64,000 bases of DNA, taken from Rhodoglobus sp. Lineage in GTDB: Bacteria; Actinomycetota; Actinomycetes; Actinomycetales; Microbacteriaceae. Location of the stretch: positions 1-64,000 of the forward strand of contig JAODAQ010000054.1 in NCBI GenBank assembly GCA_025463515.1. The letters are read 5' to 3'. Made by a program: the position numbers and the translations under genes. Each line of letters starts with the position of its first letter. Position 1 is the first letter of the stretch. The notes beneath the pieces were generated by a model, which was given only the letters and a program-made list of their open reading frames with translations, did no database searches and had not been told where the DNA came from. Shown here in pieces: positions 31,163 to 40,536 of the stretch.

Positions 31163-32238
31163 AGCTTCCGCCCGACGAGCTTCGCCAGGCGGTGGGTCGG
31201 CCGCTCCACCACCAGGTGGAACAGCCAGCCGAGCAGCAGGCTCCCCGGGATCGCGATCGCGGCGACGAGCTTCCAGTGCGCGTCCCCGAGCGCGAAGGCG
31301 AGCGTTCCGATGAGGGGCGCCTGCACGAGGTAGAGGCTGAACGAGATCTTCCCGAGCCAGCGCGGCACGGCACTCGACAGCGCGCGCTCCGCGGTCGGCG
31401 AGCCGACGGCGACGACGACAAGACCCGCGGCGCCCACGCCGGCGAGGCCCCACAGCACGTCGGCGCCGATGGTGCCCTCGATGGGCCGGCCGAGCCAGCT
31501 GCCGATGAGCAGGGCTCCGGATGCCACGGCCAGCGCCACCCGGCCCAGCCGCGGCCACGCCCCGACGGCGCTGCGCAGCTCCGGCAGCCGCACCGCCATG
31601 AGCGCGCCGAGGAAGAACACCGGCAGGTACACGAGCGCGTCGACATCCACGAGCCGGCCGGTGACGGTCGCCGCCGTGGCCAGAACGGCGGCGAACACCC
31701 AGTGGCGCCGCAGCGCCCGCGCCACGATCACGAAGAGCGGCAGGCTGAGGGAGAACACGAGCTCCCAGCGCAGCGACCACAGCACGTTGTTGACGTCGTA
31801 GGACGCCTTCCAGAGGCTGCCCTCCTGCAGGAGCTGGGGCCACGAGAGCACGAGGGCGTTCCCGCGCGCGAGCCACGAGTCGGGCGTGACCGAGGCGAGG
31901 TCGCGCGGCAGGAGCGCGATGGCAAGGGCCGCCAGGGCCAGCGAAGCCCACACGGGGAGGTAGAGCCGCAGCATCCGGCCGCCGTAGTAGCCGAGCCAGC
32001 CGAAGCCGTCGCGCAAGGCCGGCAGGGTGACCACGAGCCCGCTCAGCACGAAGAAGACCAGCACGGACTCGGTGCCGGCGGTGAACAGCTTGAGCGGCGT
32101 CTGGGTGAGCAGCGACCACTCGGCGGGGCTCAGGAAGGGCCGCGCGACGAGGCTCACGTGGTAGAGGACGACGACGAGTGCCGCGATTCCGCGGAGCCCG
32201 TCGAGCCCGGTGAGACGGGTGTTCGCAGTGCTTGTCAC
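31042..32238 (-). CDS. Acyltransferase 3 family membrane protein
   Basis: 398 residues with ten or so transmembrane helices. LTGLDGLRGIAALVVVLYHVS contains the conserved Arg and His of the acyltransferase-3 family. HRLAKLVGRKL near the end is the usual cytoplasmic tail. It probably O-acetylates a surface polymer or exported metabolite. The final 40 residues (PAGSLNQQITGPHSG) are antisense to the VOC gene and look non-conserved, so the stop may have moved. GTG start at 32238. Confidence 0.86.
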   Translation of the reverse strand: MTSTANTRLTGLDGLRGIAALVVVLYHVSLVARPFLSPAEWSLLTQTPLKLFTAGTESVLVFFVLSGLVVTLPALRDGFGWLGYYGGRMLRLYLPVWASLALAALAIALLPRDLASVTPDSWLARGNALVLSWPQLLQEGSLWKASYDVNNVLWSLRWELVFSLSLPLFVIVARALRRHWVFAAVLATAATVTGRLVDVDALVYLPVFFLGALMAVRLPELRSAVGAWPRLGRVALAVASGALLIGSWLGRPIEGTIGADVLWGLAGVGAAGLVVVAVGSPTAERALSSAVPRWLGKISFSLYLVQAPLIGTLAFALGDAHWKLVAAIAIPGSLLLGWLFHLVVERPTHRLAKLVGRKLQSSSTESTLPAGSLNQQITGPHSGLSGRAMPRESVESPS

Positions 32239-32304
32239 TCACTCCACGGTAGGCACCCCGTCTGGACGGTTGCTGGACGGGCGCTCGGCAGTACTAGTGG
32301 TTGA

Positions 32305-33786
32305 ATGGCGGGAATGACCGCCATTGCCGACCTCGCCGCCGACCTTTCGGCGGCCCGCTTCACCGTCGACGCGCTAGGTGAGCTCTGGGGCGAGGATGCC
32401 GCGGCAGCACTGCACCGCGGCCAGCGGGTCCCGGCCCTCCGCGCCCTGTCGGCGGTCGAGCTCGTCGAGGCGCCGCCGCTCGCCACGCTCGCCCGCGCGT
32501 TCGTGCTGGGACTGCCCGTCGTGCCGTCGGCGCTCGCCGCAGCCCTCCCGGTGCTGGGCTTCGAGGGTGCTGTCGCCCTCGGGCTGGTCGACGAGGCGGG
32601 CGCCCCGCTGCTCGACCTGCGCCCCTACTCCTTCGTCGACGGGAGCGGCGTCGTCTCCTGGTGGATCGCCTCCGACCTGGGCGAGCTCGCCCTAGGCCAC
32701 GCGATCCCCGAGCAGCACGTCCTCGGTGTGGGCGGCGCCTCGACGACACTGAGCGGCCTCATGGTCTCGCGGCCGGTCGAGCTCGCGCTCGACCTCGGCA
32801 CCGGCTGCGGCATCCAGGCACTGCACGCCGCCCGGCACGCCAAGCGCGTCATCGCGACGGATATCTCGGAGCGCGCCCTCGAGCTCGCCCGGTTCAACGC
32901 CGAGCTCAACGGGGTGGCGAACATCGAGTTCCGGCTCGGGAGCCTGTTCGAGCCCGTGCCCGAGCGGTTCGGCCACGTCGTCTCCAACCCGCCCTTCGTC
33001 ATCACGCCGCGCAGTGCCGAGGGCGTTCCCGCCTACGAGTACCGCGACGGCGGGATGGTGGGCGACGCACTGGTGGCCTCCGTCATCAAGGACGTCGAGG
33101 CGCACCTCGAGCCCGGCGGCGTCGCGCAGCTGCTCGGCAACTGGGAGTACGGATCACAGGACGGCCTGGCCCGCGTCGAGCAGTGGGTGCGGTTCACGGG
33201 CCTCGACGCGTGGGTGGTCGAGCGCGAGCGGCAGGATGTCGAGCAGTACGCCGAGACCTGGATCCGGGACGGCGGCACGCGCTCCGGGGCGGAGTTCGAC
33301 AGGCTGTACGGCGCGTGGCTCGACGACTTCGCGGCGCGCGGGGTCACGCACGTCGGCTTCGGCTACGTGACTCTTCGCCGGCCGGTCACGGGCGCCCCGA
33401 CGCTGCGGCGGTTCGAGGTGCTCGACGGCCCGATCGCCGGCGCACCGGATGTCTCGGCCCTCCTCACCGCGCACGACTGGCTGCGCGATCGCGACCTGCT
33501 CGCCGAGTCGCTCACCGTGGCGCCGGATGTGACGGAGCAACGGCACTACTGGCCAGGGGACGAGCATCCGACAGTCATGGATCTCCGCCAGGGATCGGGC
33601 TTCGCCCGCACCGTCCCGCTCGGGACGGCGCTCGCCGCGGTCGTGGGCGCGTGCGACGGCAGCCTGCCGCTCGGTGCCATCTGCGACGCCGTCGCCCAGC
33701 TGCTCGAGGTCGATGCCGCGGAGCTCACGGCCGAGGTGCTGCCGCAGGTGCGCGAGCTCGTGCTGACCGGGCTGCTGCTGCCCTAG
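32305..33786 (+). CDS. Class I SAM-dependent methyltransferase
   Basis: 493 residues. After a helical N-terminal domain of about 130 residues (DUF7059-like), the SAM-binding motif LDLGTGCG is at 162-169. The catalytic loop NPPF at 228-231 is shared by N6-adenine, RsmC and PrmC N5-glutamine methyltransferases. The C-terminal 170 residues form an extra beta-rich domain, typical of a conserved actinobacterial family. Likely targets are rRNA, tRNA or protein glutamine; the sequence does not decide. ATG at 32305 or 32314. Confidence 0.85.
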   Translation: MAGMTAIADLAADLSAARFTVDALGELWGEDAAAALHRGQRVPALRALSAVELVEAPPLATLARAFVLGLPVVPSALAAALPVLGFEGAVALGLVDEAGAPLLDLRPYSFVDGSGVVSWWIASDLGELALGHAIPEQHVLGVGGASTTLSGLMVSRPVELALDLGTGCGIQALHAARHAKRVIATDISERALELARFNAELNGVANIEFRLGSLFEPVPERFGHVVSNPPFVITPRSAEGVPAYEYRDGGMVGDALVASVIKDVEAHLEPGGVAQLLGNWEYGSQDGLARVEQWVRFTGLDAWVVERERQDVEQYAETWIRDGGTRSGAEFDRLYGAWLDDFAARGVTHVGFGYVTLRRPVTGAPTLRRFEVLDGPIAGAPDVSALLTAHDWLRDRDLLAESLTVAPDVTEQRHYWPGDEHPTVMDLRQGSGFARTVPLGTALAAVVGACDGSLPLGAICDAVAQLLEVDAAELTAEVLPQVRELVLTGLLLP

Positions 33787-34340
33787 CGCGGGTCGCGCCC
33801 CGTGAGGGCGAGCAGCCGCTGCTGCAGGGGAGCATCGTCGGGCAGCGGCACCGGTGCCGCGTACAGGCCGCTCGCGGCGAGGGTGTCCTTCTGGGGCTCG
33901 AACACCGTCCAGACCGCCTCGACGATCTCAGCGTCGAGCTCCTCGTCGGCGCCGATGGCACGGGCGAGGTCCCAGGTGTGGATCGCGACGTCGGCGACCT
34001 GCTCCCGGAGGTAGTCGGCCATCGTCACGGTGTCGTAGGAGAGCTGCACGCGCGTGTCGGGCGTCGTCGCCATCCACGCTGCGTTCGCGGCGAAGGCGTA
34101 CAGGTCCCATTCCTCGCGCAGGTTCTCGCGCAGCGGCTGGATGTCTTTCTTGGCGCTCGTGATGCTCTGCCCGGCCAGCAGGTAGGGCACCCACTGCTGC
34201 TCCTCGATCACGTGGGAGACGAGGTCGCGCACGCTCCACTCGTCGTCGGGTGTCGGTGCGTCCCAGTCGGTGACGGCGGCGATGCGCCGCGAGAACTCGC
34301 CCTGCACGCGCTTCTGCAGTGACAGCCAGTCGTACTCCAT
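33783..34340 (-). CDS. TIGR03086/DinB-like mycothiol-dependent maleylpyruvate isomerase-type protein
   Basis: About 185 residues. DDEWSVRDLVSHVIEEQQWVPYLLAG supplies the first His ligand. VADVAIHTWDLARAIGAD gives the later His, as in the TIGR03086 group of the DinB/MDMPI four-helix fold. Such proteins use mycothiol or a divalent metal, but most are uncharacterised. Start ATG 34340 (MEYDW). Convergent with the methyltransferase through a shared CTAG stop. Confidence 0.87.
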   Translation of the reverse strand: MEYDWLSLQKRVQGEFSRRIAAVTDWDAPTPDDEWSVRDLVSHVIEEQQWVPYLLAGQSITSAKKDIQPLRENLREEWDLYAFAANAAWMATTPDTRVQLSYDTVTMADYLREQVADVAIHTWDLARAIGADEELDAEIVEAVWTVFEPQKDTLAASGLYAAPVPLPDDAPLQQRLLALTGRDPR

Positions 34341-34417
34341 CGATGTCCTCCCAGACGATTGATCCGAGGGTAGCAACAGGGCGTCGTCGCGGCAGATTCC
34401 CGCGTTAAAGTTGCCTC

Positions 34418-36145
34418 GTGGCGAAACCATCGAAAGACGAGCCGGCCAAGCCCTCCCGCAGGCGCTTCCTGCAGACCACGGCGGCCGCCGGGCTGGGCGG
34501 CTTCGCCGCCGGTGCGGCCGTCGTCGCCGGGATCGACGGCGCCGTCAACTCCGCCAAGCCGGTCGCGGGCTTCGACCCGCTCGAGCCGCGCAGCGAGCCG
34601 GGGTTCGACCACGTGGTCGTGATGATGTTCGAGAACCGCTCGTTCGACAACATCCTCGGCTACCTCTACACCGACGCCGAACTGCCCGAGGGCCAGACCT
34701 TCGACGGCCTCAACCAGGGCGACTACTCCAACGTGGGGCCGGCGGGCGAGGTGATTCCCGCGCACGTGTACATCGGCGAGACCGATGCCGTCATGCGCCA
34801 CCCCTCGCCAGACCCCGGCGAGCACTACCCGCACGTCAACACCCAGGTCTTCGGCATCGTCGACCCCGAGTCGAACGCCGACCTGTTCTCGAACGAGCTG
34901 CGCGAGCCGTACAACGCACCGGTGAAGGACTCGAGGCCCGACATGTCCGGCTTCGTGAAGGACTACGTCGTCAACTGGCGCGAGCTCAAGAAGGGCGCCG
35001 AGCCGGTCTACGACGACTACCGCGTCGTTATGGGCAGCTTCTCCACCGAGATGCTGCCGGTGTTCTCGGCGATCGCCAAGGGCTTCGCGGTGTACGACGC
35101 CTGGCATGCTGGCGTGCCGTCCCAGACGTTCTGCAACCGATCCTTCTTCCACGCGTCCACCTCGCACGGCTTCGTGACCAACAAGGACGGCGGCGGCTAC
35201 GACAAGTGGATCGACGCGCCGGCCGCCCCCACGATCTTCAACCGCCTCCAGGATGCCGGGCTCACCTGGCGCGTGTACTACGACGCCCAGCAGATGGTGT
35301 CGTTCACCGGGATGCTCCACGCCGCAGTCCTCGAGCCGTACTGGAAGAGCAACTTCCGCAGCATGGAGCAGTTCCACGACGACGTGAAGAACGGCACCCT
35401 GCCCGAGTACGCCTTCATCGAGCCGCGGATGGTCTTCAACCACAACGACATGCACCCGCCGTTCGGCACTCTGCGCGAGGGGGAGTACGAGGGGCAGAAG
35501 GTCTACAACTCGGCACTCTCCGACGTGCGCGCGGGGGAGGCACTGCTGCACTCCGTGTACACCTCGCTGCGCGGGGCGAAGTCTGCACAGGGGTCGAACG
35601 CGCTCAATACGGCGTTCGTCGTGACCTTCGACGAGCACGGCGGCACCTACGACCACGTGCCGCCGCCCAGCGCGGTTCCGCCCGAGTCGGGCGCTCCGTC
35701 CGGCGAGATGGGCTTCACCTTCGACCGGCTCGGCTGCCGCGTTCCCGCCATCGTCGTGAGCGCGTACACCGCGGCCGGCTCGATCGTGCACGACGAGATG
35801 CACCACGGGTCGATCATCTCGACGCTCAACCGCCTCCACGGCCTCGAGCCGCTCACGCGCCGGGATGCCACGGCGAACAACGTCTTCAACGCGATAAACC
35901 TGACCACGCCGAGGCAGCCGTACGAGTGGCCGTCCACGCACCCGCAGTACACGCCCCCGAACCCGGAGGCGGTGCCCGCGCCGCACGAGGAGCACAAGCA
36001 CCGCCCGCTCAGCGCACCCGCGGAGGGGCTCCTCGGCCTGCTGCTGGCCAAGTACGAGCCGAAACGGGACGTGCCGAAGACCTTCGGCGACGCCTACGAC
36101 GTGCTCGTGAAGCACGGCAAGGGCTTGTTCGGAGACCGCGACTAG
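34418..36145 (+). CDS. Tat-exported phosphoesterase/phospholipase C
   Basis: 575 residues. The N-terminus KPSRRRFLQTTAAAGLGGFA is a twin-arginine signal (RRR at 14-16). DHVVVMMFENRSFDNILGYL is the defining motif of the phosphoesterase (PF04185) family, which includes non-haemolytic phospholipase C and acid phosphatase AcpA. The metal site also uses FDEHGGTYDHV and the MHPP region. It would hydrolyse phosphate esters of phospholipids or nucleotides outside the cell. Function beyond that is unknown. It is divergent from the DinB-like gene. Confidence 0.9.
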   Translation: MAKPSKDEPAKPSRRRFLQTTAAAGLGGFAAGAAVVAGIDGAVNSAKPVAGFDPLEPRSEPGFDHVVVMMFENRSFDNILGYLYTDAELPEGQTFDGLNQGDYSNVGPAGEVIPAHVYIGETDAVMRHPSPDPGEHYPHVNTQVFGIVDPESNADLFSNELREPYNAPVKDSRPDMSGFVKDYVVNWRELKKGAEPVYDDYRVVMGSFSTEMLPVFSAIAKGFAVYDAWHAGVPSQTFCNRSFFHASTSHGFVTNKDGGGYDKWIDAPAAPTIFNRLQDAGLTWRVYYDAQQMVSFTGMLHAAVLEPYWKSNFRSMEQFHDDVKNGTLPEYAFIEPRMVFNHNDMHPPFGTLREGEYEGQKVYNSALSDVRAGEALLHSVYTSLRGAKSAQGSNALNTAFVVTFDEHGGTYDHVPPPSAVPPESGAPSGEMGFTFDRLGCRVPAIVVSAYTAAGSIVHDEMHHGSIISTLNRLHGLEPLTRRDATANNVFNAINLTTPRQPYEWPSTHPQYTPPNPEAVPAPHEEHKHRPLSAPAEGLLGLLLAKYEPKRDVPKTFGDAYDVLVKHGKGLFGDRD

Positions 36146-36209
36146 AGTCCACAGGCGCCGCTCACAGTTCTCACATCTTTCATCGAGCCGATCGAGAGAT
36201 ACTGGCGGA

Positions 36210-36617
36210 ATGCGCGCGCGACGATACCTCCTCACAGGGATCGCCGCGATCTATTTCGGGGCGCTCATCGGCCTGACCTTCGTGCCGGGCTCGGCGTCCA
36301 ACCGGGCGCTCTGGGTCTGGCCGTTCGTGGCGTTCGTGCCCGTCGGCATCCTTCTGCTCCTCCTGCTCGGCCGCCGTCGCTGGTGGGCCGCCATCGGGTT
36401 CGCGGTGCTCGGTTCTGCGTGGATCGAGGCCGCCCAGTCCGTGTGGATGCCCGTGGGCTACGCCGAGGTCTGGGACATCGTCTGGGCGAGCTCGGGCGCG
36501 ATCGCGGGCGTGCTCGTCGCGGGCATCCTCACCTCGATCAAGGTCCGTTCCATGCGTGTACATGAACCTCACAGGATCGTCGCGCAGGCTGGACGCAGGG
36601 AAATACCCCAGGACTGA
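36210..36617 (+). CDS. VanZ-like family membrane protein
   Basis: 135 residues with four predicted transmembrane helices. WIEAAQSVWMPVGYAEVWDIVWASSGAIAGV fits the VanZ consensus (E-x3-Q, then D-x2-W/N, then G). VanZ confers low-level teicoplanin resistance by an unknown mechanism; most relatives are uncharacterised. About 65 bases downstream of the phosphoesterase, so it may share its transcript. Confidence 0.85.
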   Translation: MRARRYLLTGIAAIYFGALIGLTFVPGSASNRALWVWPFVAFVPVGILLLLLLGRRRWWAAIGFAVLGSAWIEAAQSVWMPVGYAEVWDIVWASSGAIAGVLVAGILTSIKVRSMRVHEPHRIVAQAGRREIPQD

Positions 36618-36766
36618 GCAAGCGCCGGCGTGAATTACCGCCGGGATGACGCTTCCTTCGTGAGTCCGTGCAGCACCACCCGGTGCCAGACCCAACCCGA
36701 TGTGCCGTTGTTGCACGTGCCTGCTGTGCCTATCGCGCGGGGCGCCCAGTTCGAAAGTCAGTCGCT

Positions 36767-37447
36767 TTGCTTACCTCTCCACGTTTGTCGTTCCCGTCCG
36801 CCCGCCCGCTCTCGGAGCCCCGCCTCATCGGCTTCCTCAACGCCAACCGGCGCCTGCTGGTCATGACCGCCGTGGTGGCCACCGGGCTGCTCACGAGCGT
36901 CCCGTCGCTGCCCGCCCAGGCCGAGGCGCTGCTCAACCCGCCGCCCGCACCCGTCGTCCTGCAGTCGTTCACCGCCCCGGCCGCCGTCGAGGCGCCCGTC
37001 GTGCGCGACGGCTTCAGCATCTCCACGTACTCGGTAGTGCAGTGGCCAGTGCCCGTGGGCACCCCCATCAGCAGCGGTTTCGGCCTGCGCGAGTGCGACG
37101 GCTGCAGCACGGACCACACGGGAACCGACTTCAACCCCGGCAACGGCTTCGCGATCCCCGCGATCGCGGACGGCGTCGTGACCGAGGCGGGCTGGGACTC
37201 GACCGGCTACGGCAACAAGGTAGTGATCCAGCACAACATCGACGGCCAGATCGTCTCGACCCTCTACGCGCACATGCAGGACGACTCGATCGCCGTCACC
37301 GTCGGCCAGGTCATCACGCGCGGCACCATCCTCGGCCTCGTCGGCGAGACGGGCGAGGCCACCGGCCCGCACCTGCACTTCAGCGTCATCATCGACGGCA
37401 CCATGGTCGACCCGTACCCGTGGCTGCTGTCGCACGTGAATGTGTGA
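36767..37447 (+). CDS. Secreted M23 peptidase (LytM-like)
   Basis: About 226 residues from the TTG at 36767. The start is uncertain; a GTG at 36668 would add 33 residues of unlikely composition. NRRLLVMTAVVATGLLTSVPS followed by LPAQAEA looks like a signal peptide. The LytM domain has DHTGTDF (first His and Asp zinc ligands) and GPHLHF (HxH). Intact motifs suggest an active endopeptidase that cuts peptidoglycan cross-links. Signal peptide plus a short Pro/Ala linker suggests release into the wall. Confidence 0.88.
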   Translation: MLTSPRLSFPSARPLSEPRLIGFLNANRRLLVMTAVVATGLLTSVPSLPAQAEALLNPPPAPVVLQSFTAPAAVEAPVVRDGFSISTYSVVQWPVPVGTPISSGFGLRECDGCSTDHTGTDFNPGNGFAIPAIADGVVTEAGWDSTGYGNKVVIQHNIDGQIVSTLYAHMQDDSIAVTVGQVITRGTILGLVGETGEATGPHLHFSVIIDGTMVDPYPWLLSHVNV

Positions 37448-37450
37448 GTT

Positions 37451-37479
37451 GAACAGAGCCTGATTCTCAGGTTCTGTTC
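37451..37479 (+). terminator. Hairpin between the peptidase and the GGGDF-repeat gene
   Basis: GAACAGAGCCTGA (37451-37463) pairs with TCAGGTTCTGTTC (37467-37479), one G-U wobble, three-base loop TTC. It starts 4 bases after the peptidase stop and ends 13 bases before the next ATG. It probably ends the peptidase transcript but could also affect translation of the next gene. Confidence 0.55.
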
Positions 37480-37492
37480 CTAGGCTTCCGCC

Positions 37493-38062
37493 ATGGGACT
37501 CTTCGATCGACTCTTCGGATCCGAACAGCAGAACACACAGCCGCCGCCCGCGCGGGCGCGCACGACGGACGAGATCGCCGTCGAGCGCTACCGGTACCTC
37601 CTGCGCACAGCCCCGCCCGAGACGCTCGAGCAGGTGCACGCCGAGGCCTTCGCCAAGCTCACCGACGAGCAGCGCACGCTCGTCTACCAGGAGCTCTCGC
37701 AGTCCGGCGAGCAGCCCAAGGGCACGGATGCCGCATCCCTCGCCCAGGCCGCGACCCGCTCCGAGCTCCGCCAGCCCGGCACCCTCGAGCGGTCGTTCCA
37801 GGGCCCGAGCTTCGGCGCGATGGTCGGCAGCTCCCTCCTCGGCACGGTCGCCGGCTACGTGATCGGGTCGGCCATCGTCTCGGCCTTCCTCCCGACGGAC
37901 ATGGGCGGCACGGATGCCTCGGCCGACGGCTCTTCGGACGCCTCCGCCGATTCGGCCGATGCGGGCGCCTCGGCTGACTCGTCCGGCGGCGACTCGGGCT
38001 TCGGCGACTTCGGCGGCGGGGGTGACTTCGGCGGCGGCGATTTCGGCGGCGGCGACTTCTAG
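37493..38062 (+). CDS. Hypothetical protein with Ser/Asp and GGGDF repeat tail
   Basis: 189 residues. The N-terminal 90 residues are helical (VERYRYLLRTAPPETLEQVHAE). A hydrophobic glycine-zipper segment (AMVGSSLLGTVAGYVIGSAIV) follows at about 110-130. An acidic Ser/Ala/Asp linker leads to the tail FGGGGDFGGGDFGGGDF. No known family. The tail is low-complexity and could be a membrane-associated or phase-separating element. A regular actinobacterial orphan, not in an operon. Confidence 0.75.
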   Translation: MGLFDRLFGSEQQNTQPPPARARTTDEIAVERYRYLLRTAPPETLEQVHAEAFAKLTDEQRTLVYQELSQSGEQPKGTDAASLAQAATRSELRQPGTLERSFQGPSFGAMVGSSLLGTVAGYVIGSAIVSAFLPTDMGGTDASADGSSDASADSADAGASADSSGGDSGFGDFGGGGDFGGGDFGGGDF

Positions 38063-38137
38063 CCGCGGCTCGGCGACCCGCAGCCGACCGCGGCGCGCCA
38101 ACCGCACCGTGCGCGGCAGGTCCCTTACCCTCGACCG

Positions 38138-38971
38138 GTGACTGACGACCGGTATGGCAGCGATGTCCTCGCGGGGTTCCGCCAGCAGCGCGGCCCCGCT
38201 CCCGTTCCGGCCCTGGAGGTCGAGAAGGGCCTCGTGCTCGAGGAGACCGGCACCGGTTTCGTGGGCGCGATCATCGCCTACGCGAACGGCCTCATCGAGC
38301 TGGAGGACCGCAAGGGCTCCGTGCGCACCTTCTCGCTCGGGGCGGGATTCCTCGTCGACGGCAAGGCCGTCAAGCTCGTCAAGCCGACCCCCGGCGCCGC
38401 TCCCGCCCTGCGCAGCGCGTCTGGCTCCGTGGCTGTCACGGACCACACCGCGCGTGTCGCGCTGCCCAGCCGCATCTTCGTGGAGGGCCGCCACGACGCC
38501 GAGCTCGTGGAGAAGGTCTGGGGCCACGACCTGCGCGTCGAGGGTGTCGTCGTCGAGTACCTCGGGGGCGTGGACGACCTGGAGGCGCTCCTGAAGGAGT
38601 TCGGGCCGAGCCCGGAGAAGAAGGTCGGTGTACTCGTCGACCACCTCGTGACCGGGTCGAAGGAGAGCCGTATCGCCGAGGCGGTCGGCCGCGGGCCGTA
38701 TCGCGACGATGTGCTCGTGGTCGGGCATCCGTTCATCGATGTCTGGCAGGCGGTCAAGCCGCAGCGCCTCGGGCTCGCGGCGTGGCCGGTGATCCCGCGC
38801 GGTACCGAGTGGAAGCACGGCATCTGCGCCGCGCTCGGCTGGCCGCACGAGGACCAGGCGGACATCGCGCGCGCCTGGCAGCACATCCTCGGCAGGGTCG
38901 ACAGCTACGCGGACCTGGAACCCGAACTGCTCGGCCGGGTCGAGCAGCTTATCGACTTCGTCACGGCCTAG
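38138..38971 (+). CDS. DUF3097 family protein
   Basis: 277 residues matching DUF3097 end to end: DRYGSDVLAGFRQQRG at the start, GKAVKLVKPTP, FVEGRHDAELVEKVWGHDLR in the centre and GRVDSYADLEPELLGRVEQLIDFV at the end. The RIFVEGRHDAELVEKVWG block resembles a TOPRIM-like fold. Function unknown. GTG start. Soluble. Confidence 0.9.
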   Translation: MTDDRYGSDVLAGFRQQRGPAPVPALEVEKGLVLEETGTGFVGAIIAYANGLIELEDRKGSVRTFSLGAGFLVDGKAVKLVKPTPGAAPALRSASGSVAVTDHTARVALPSRIFVEGRHDAELVEKVWGHDLRVEGVVVEYLGGVDDLEALLKEFGPSPEKKVGVLVDHLVTGSKESRIAEAVGRGPYRDDVLVVGHPFIDVWQAVKPQRLGLAAWPVIPRGTEWKHGICAALGWPHEDQADIARAWQHILGRVDSYADLEPELLGRVEQLIDFVTA

Positions 38972-39033
38972 ACGCACCAAACTCTCAGCACAACCCCTGA
39001 AAACATCCAGAGGCGCGACGTACGGTCGAAGGG

Positions 39034-40536
39034 ATGGACGACTACCGCTCAGCCCCCGCGGACCACCCCCAGGTGCACTTCCCTGCGGGGCGCCAGTTCG
39101 CGCTCACGTGGGGCATCCCCGACGACTTCGGGGGCATGACCAGCGCTCTCCTGCACCGGTCGCGCGCGATCGTCCGGCTCGCGGGCCAGCCCGTCGACCT
39201 CCTGACGTTCGACGCCCGGCCCGACTACCCCTCCGTCGACCGCGACCTGCGCGATCGCGGCGAGCTCATCGACGGCGTGACGCTCATCAACCTCTGGGAC
39301 TGGTTCCGCGAGCACGACCTGCCGACGGATGCCCCGGGCTCCCTCAACCTCGAGAAGCACCCGTTCACCCCGCTGGGCGCCGACCAGGCCCACGTGTCGA
39401 CGTGGCGCGGCGACCGCGAGCTCAGCCGCGCGCGAGTGGACGGTGGTACGACCCTCCAGGTCGACTACTACCGCGAGGACGGCACGCTGCTCGCGAGCGA
39501 CCGCCGCGATGTCGACCAGGAGGGCGCCGCCGGCAAGCGCGCCGTCGTGCTGTGCGACCGCCAGGGCCGGCCTGTGCGCTCGTGGAGCGGCGTCTGGGCC
39601 TTCTACCGGTACTGGCTAGATGCACTCCGGCAGCGCGAGCCGTCGTTCATGATCGTCGACTCGAAGCCCGTCGCGGCCTTCATGGCCACCTACAAGCGCA
39701 AGCGCGCCGTGGTCGTGCACGTCGTCCACAGCTCGCACCTCGCCGAGGACGACACCGAGAGTGCGCGCCTCAAGGCCAGTCGCCGGCCGGTGTTCGAGAA
39801 CCTCGACGGCTACGACGCCGTGGTATTGCTCACGCAGCGGCAGAAGGCGGATGTCGAGCGCCTCGCCGGAGTCCGCGACAATGTCGTGGTCATCGGCAAC
39901 GGGCGCGAGCTGCCCACCGTCAGCAAGCAGGAGCCGCGGGCGGTCGGCGACGGGATCATGCTCGCGTCGCTCACGACGCGCAAGCGCGTCGACCACGCCG
40001 TGCGTGCTGTCTCGCGAGCCGCGGTCGGGCATCCGGAGCTCTCGCTCGATGTGTACGGCGACGGCCCCGACCGCGACCACGTTGCGGCGACGGTCGCCGA
40101 GCTCGACGCGCCGGTGCGGCTGCGCGGCCACGTCCCGGACGCGCGGGAGCTCCTCGGCAGCGCCTCGTTCCTCCTGCTCACGAGCACCTCGGAGGGGCTG
40201 CCTCTCGTTCTCGTCGAGTCGATGGCGGTGGGGTGCATCCCGATCGCCTACGACATCCCCTACGGGCCGGCCGACGTGATCCAGCCGGGCCGCAACGGCT
40301 ATCTCGTGCCCGGCGGCGACCCGGACGCGGTGGCCCGCGCCATCGACGACCTCCTCGCGCTCAGCCCGCGCCAGGTGGCACGGCTTCGGCGGCACGCCCG
40401 CCGGTCGGCGCAGCAGTTCTCCGACCTCGCGATCACCCGCCTGTGGAGCCGTGAGCTGCGCGCCGCCGCCGCGCGGAAGGCCGCCGCATGGGCGTCGTCG
40501 TCCCAGCAGCAGGCGTCCGAGCAGCAGGTGGGCTAG
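39034..40536 (+). CDS. Glycosyltransferase family 4 (TagE-like)
   Basis: 500 residues. FALTWGIPDDFGGMTSALLHRS opens the donor-fold domain of GT-B enzymes. STSEGLPLVLVESMAVGCIPIAYDIPYGPAD contains the E-x7-E signature of GT4. The N-terminus resembles poly(glycerol-phosphate) alpha-glucosyltransferases (TagE), which decorate teichoic acids. It would transfer a sugar from an NDP-donor to a cell-surface polymer. AGGG-like RBS precedes the ATG. It stands alone, so the acceptor is unknown. Confidence 0.85.
   Translation: MDDYRSAPADHPQVHFPAGRQFALTWGIPDDFGGMTSALLHRSRAIVRLAGQPVDLLTFDARPDYPSVDRDLRDRGELIDGVTLINLWDWFREHDLPTDAPGSLNLEKHPFTPLGADQAHVSTWRGDRELSRARVDGGTTLQVDYYREDGTLLASDRRDVDQEGAAGKRAVVLCDRQGRPVRSWSGVWAFYRYWLDALRQREPSFMIVDSKPVAAFMATYKRKRAVVVHVVHSSHLAEDDTESARLKASRRPVFENLDGYDAVVLLTQRQKADVERLAGVRDNVVVIGNGRELPTVSKQEPRAVGDGIMLASLTTRKRVDHAVRAVSRAAVGHPELSLDVYGDGPDRDHVAATVAELDAPVRLRGHVPDARELLGSASFLLLTSTSEGLPLVLVESMAVGCIPIAYDIPYGPADVIQPGRNGYLVPGGDPDAVARAIDDLLALSPRQVARLRRHARRSAQQFSDLAITRLWSRELRAAAARKAAAWASSSQQQASEQQVG

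Noticed and set aside
34208-36235. A 675-codon frame antisense to the Tat phosphoesterase
   Set aside because: The plus strand has a full Tat signal and the FENRSFDN motif. The antisense has no motif.
36758-38980. A 740-codon frame antisense to the M23, GGGDF and DUF3097 genes
   Set aside because: It spans three unrelated sense genes with clear domains and has shadow composition.
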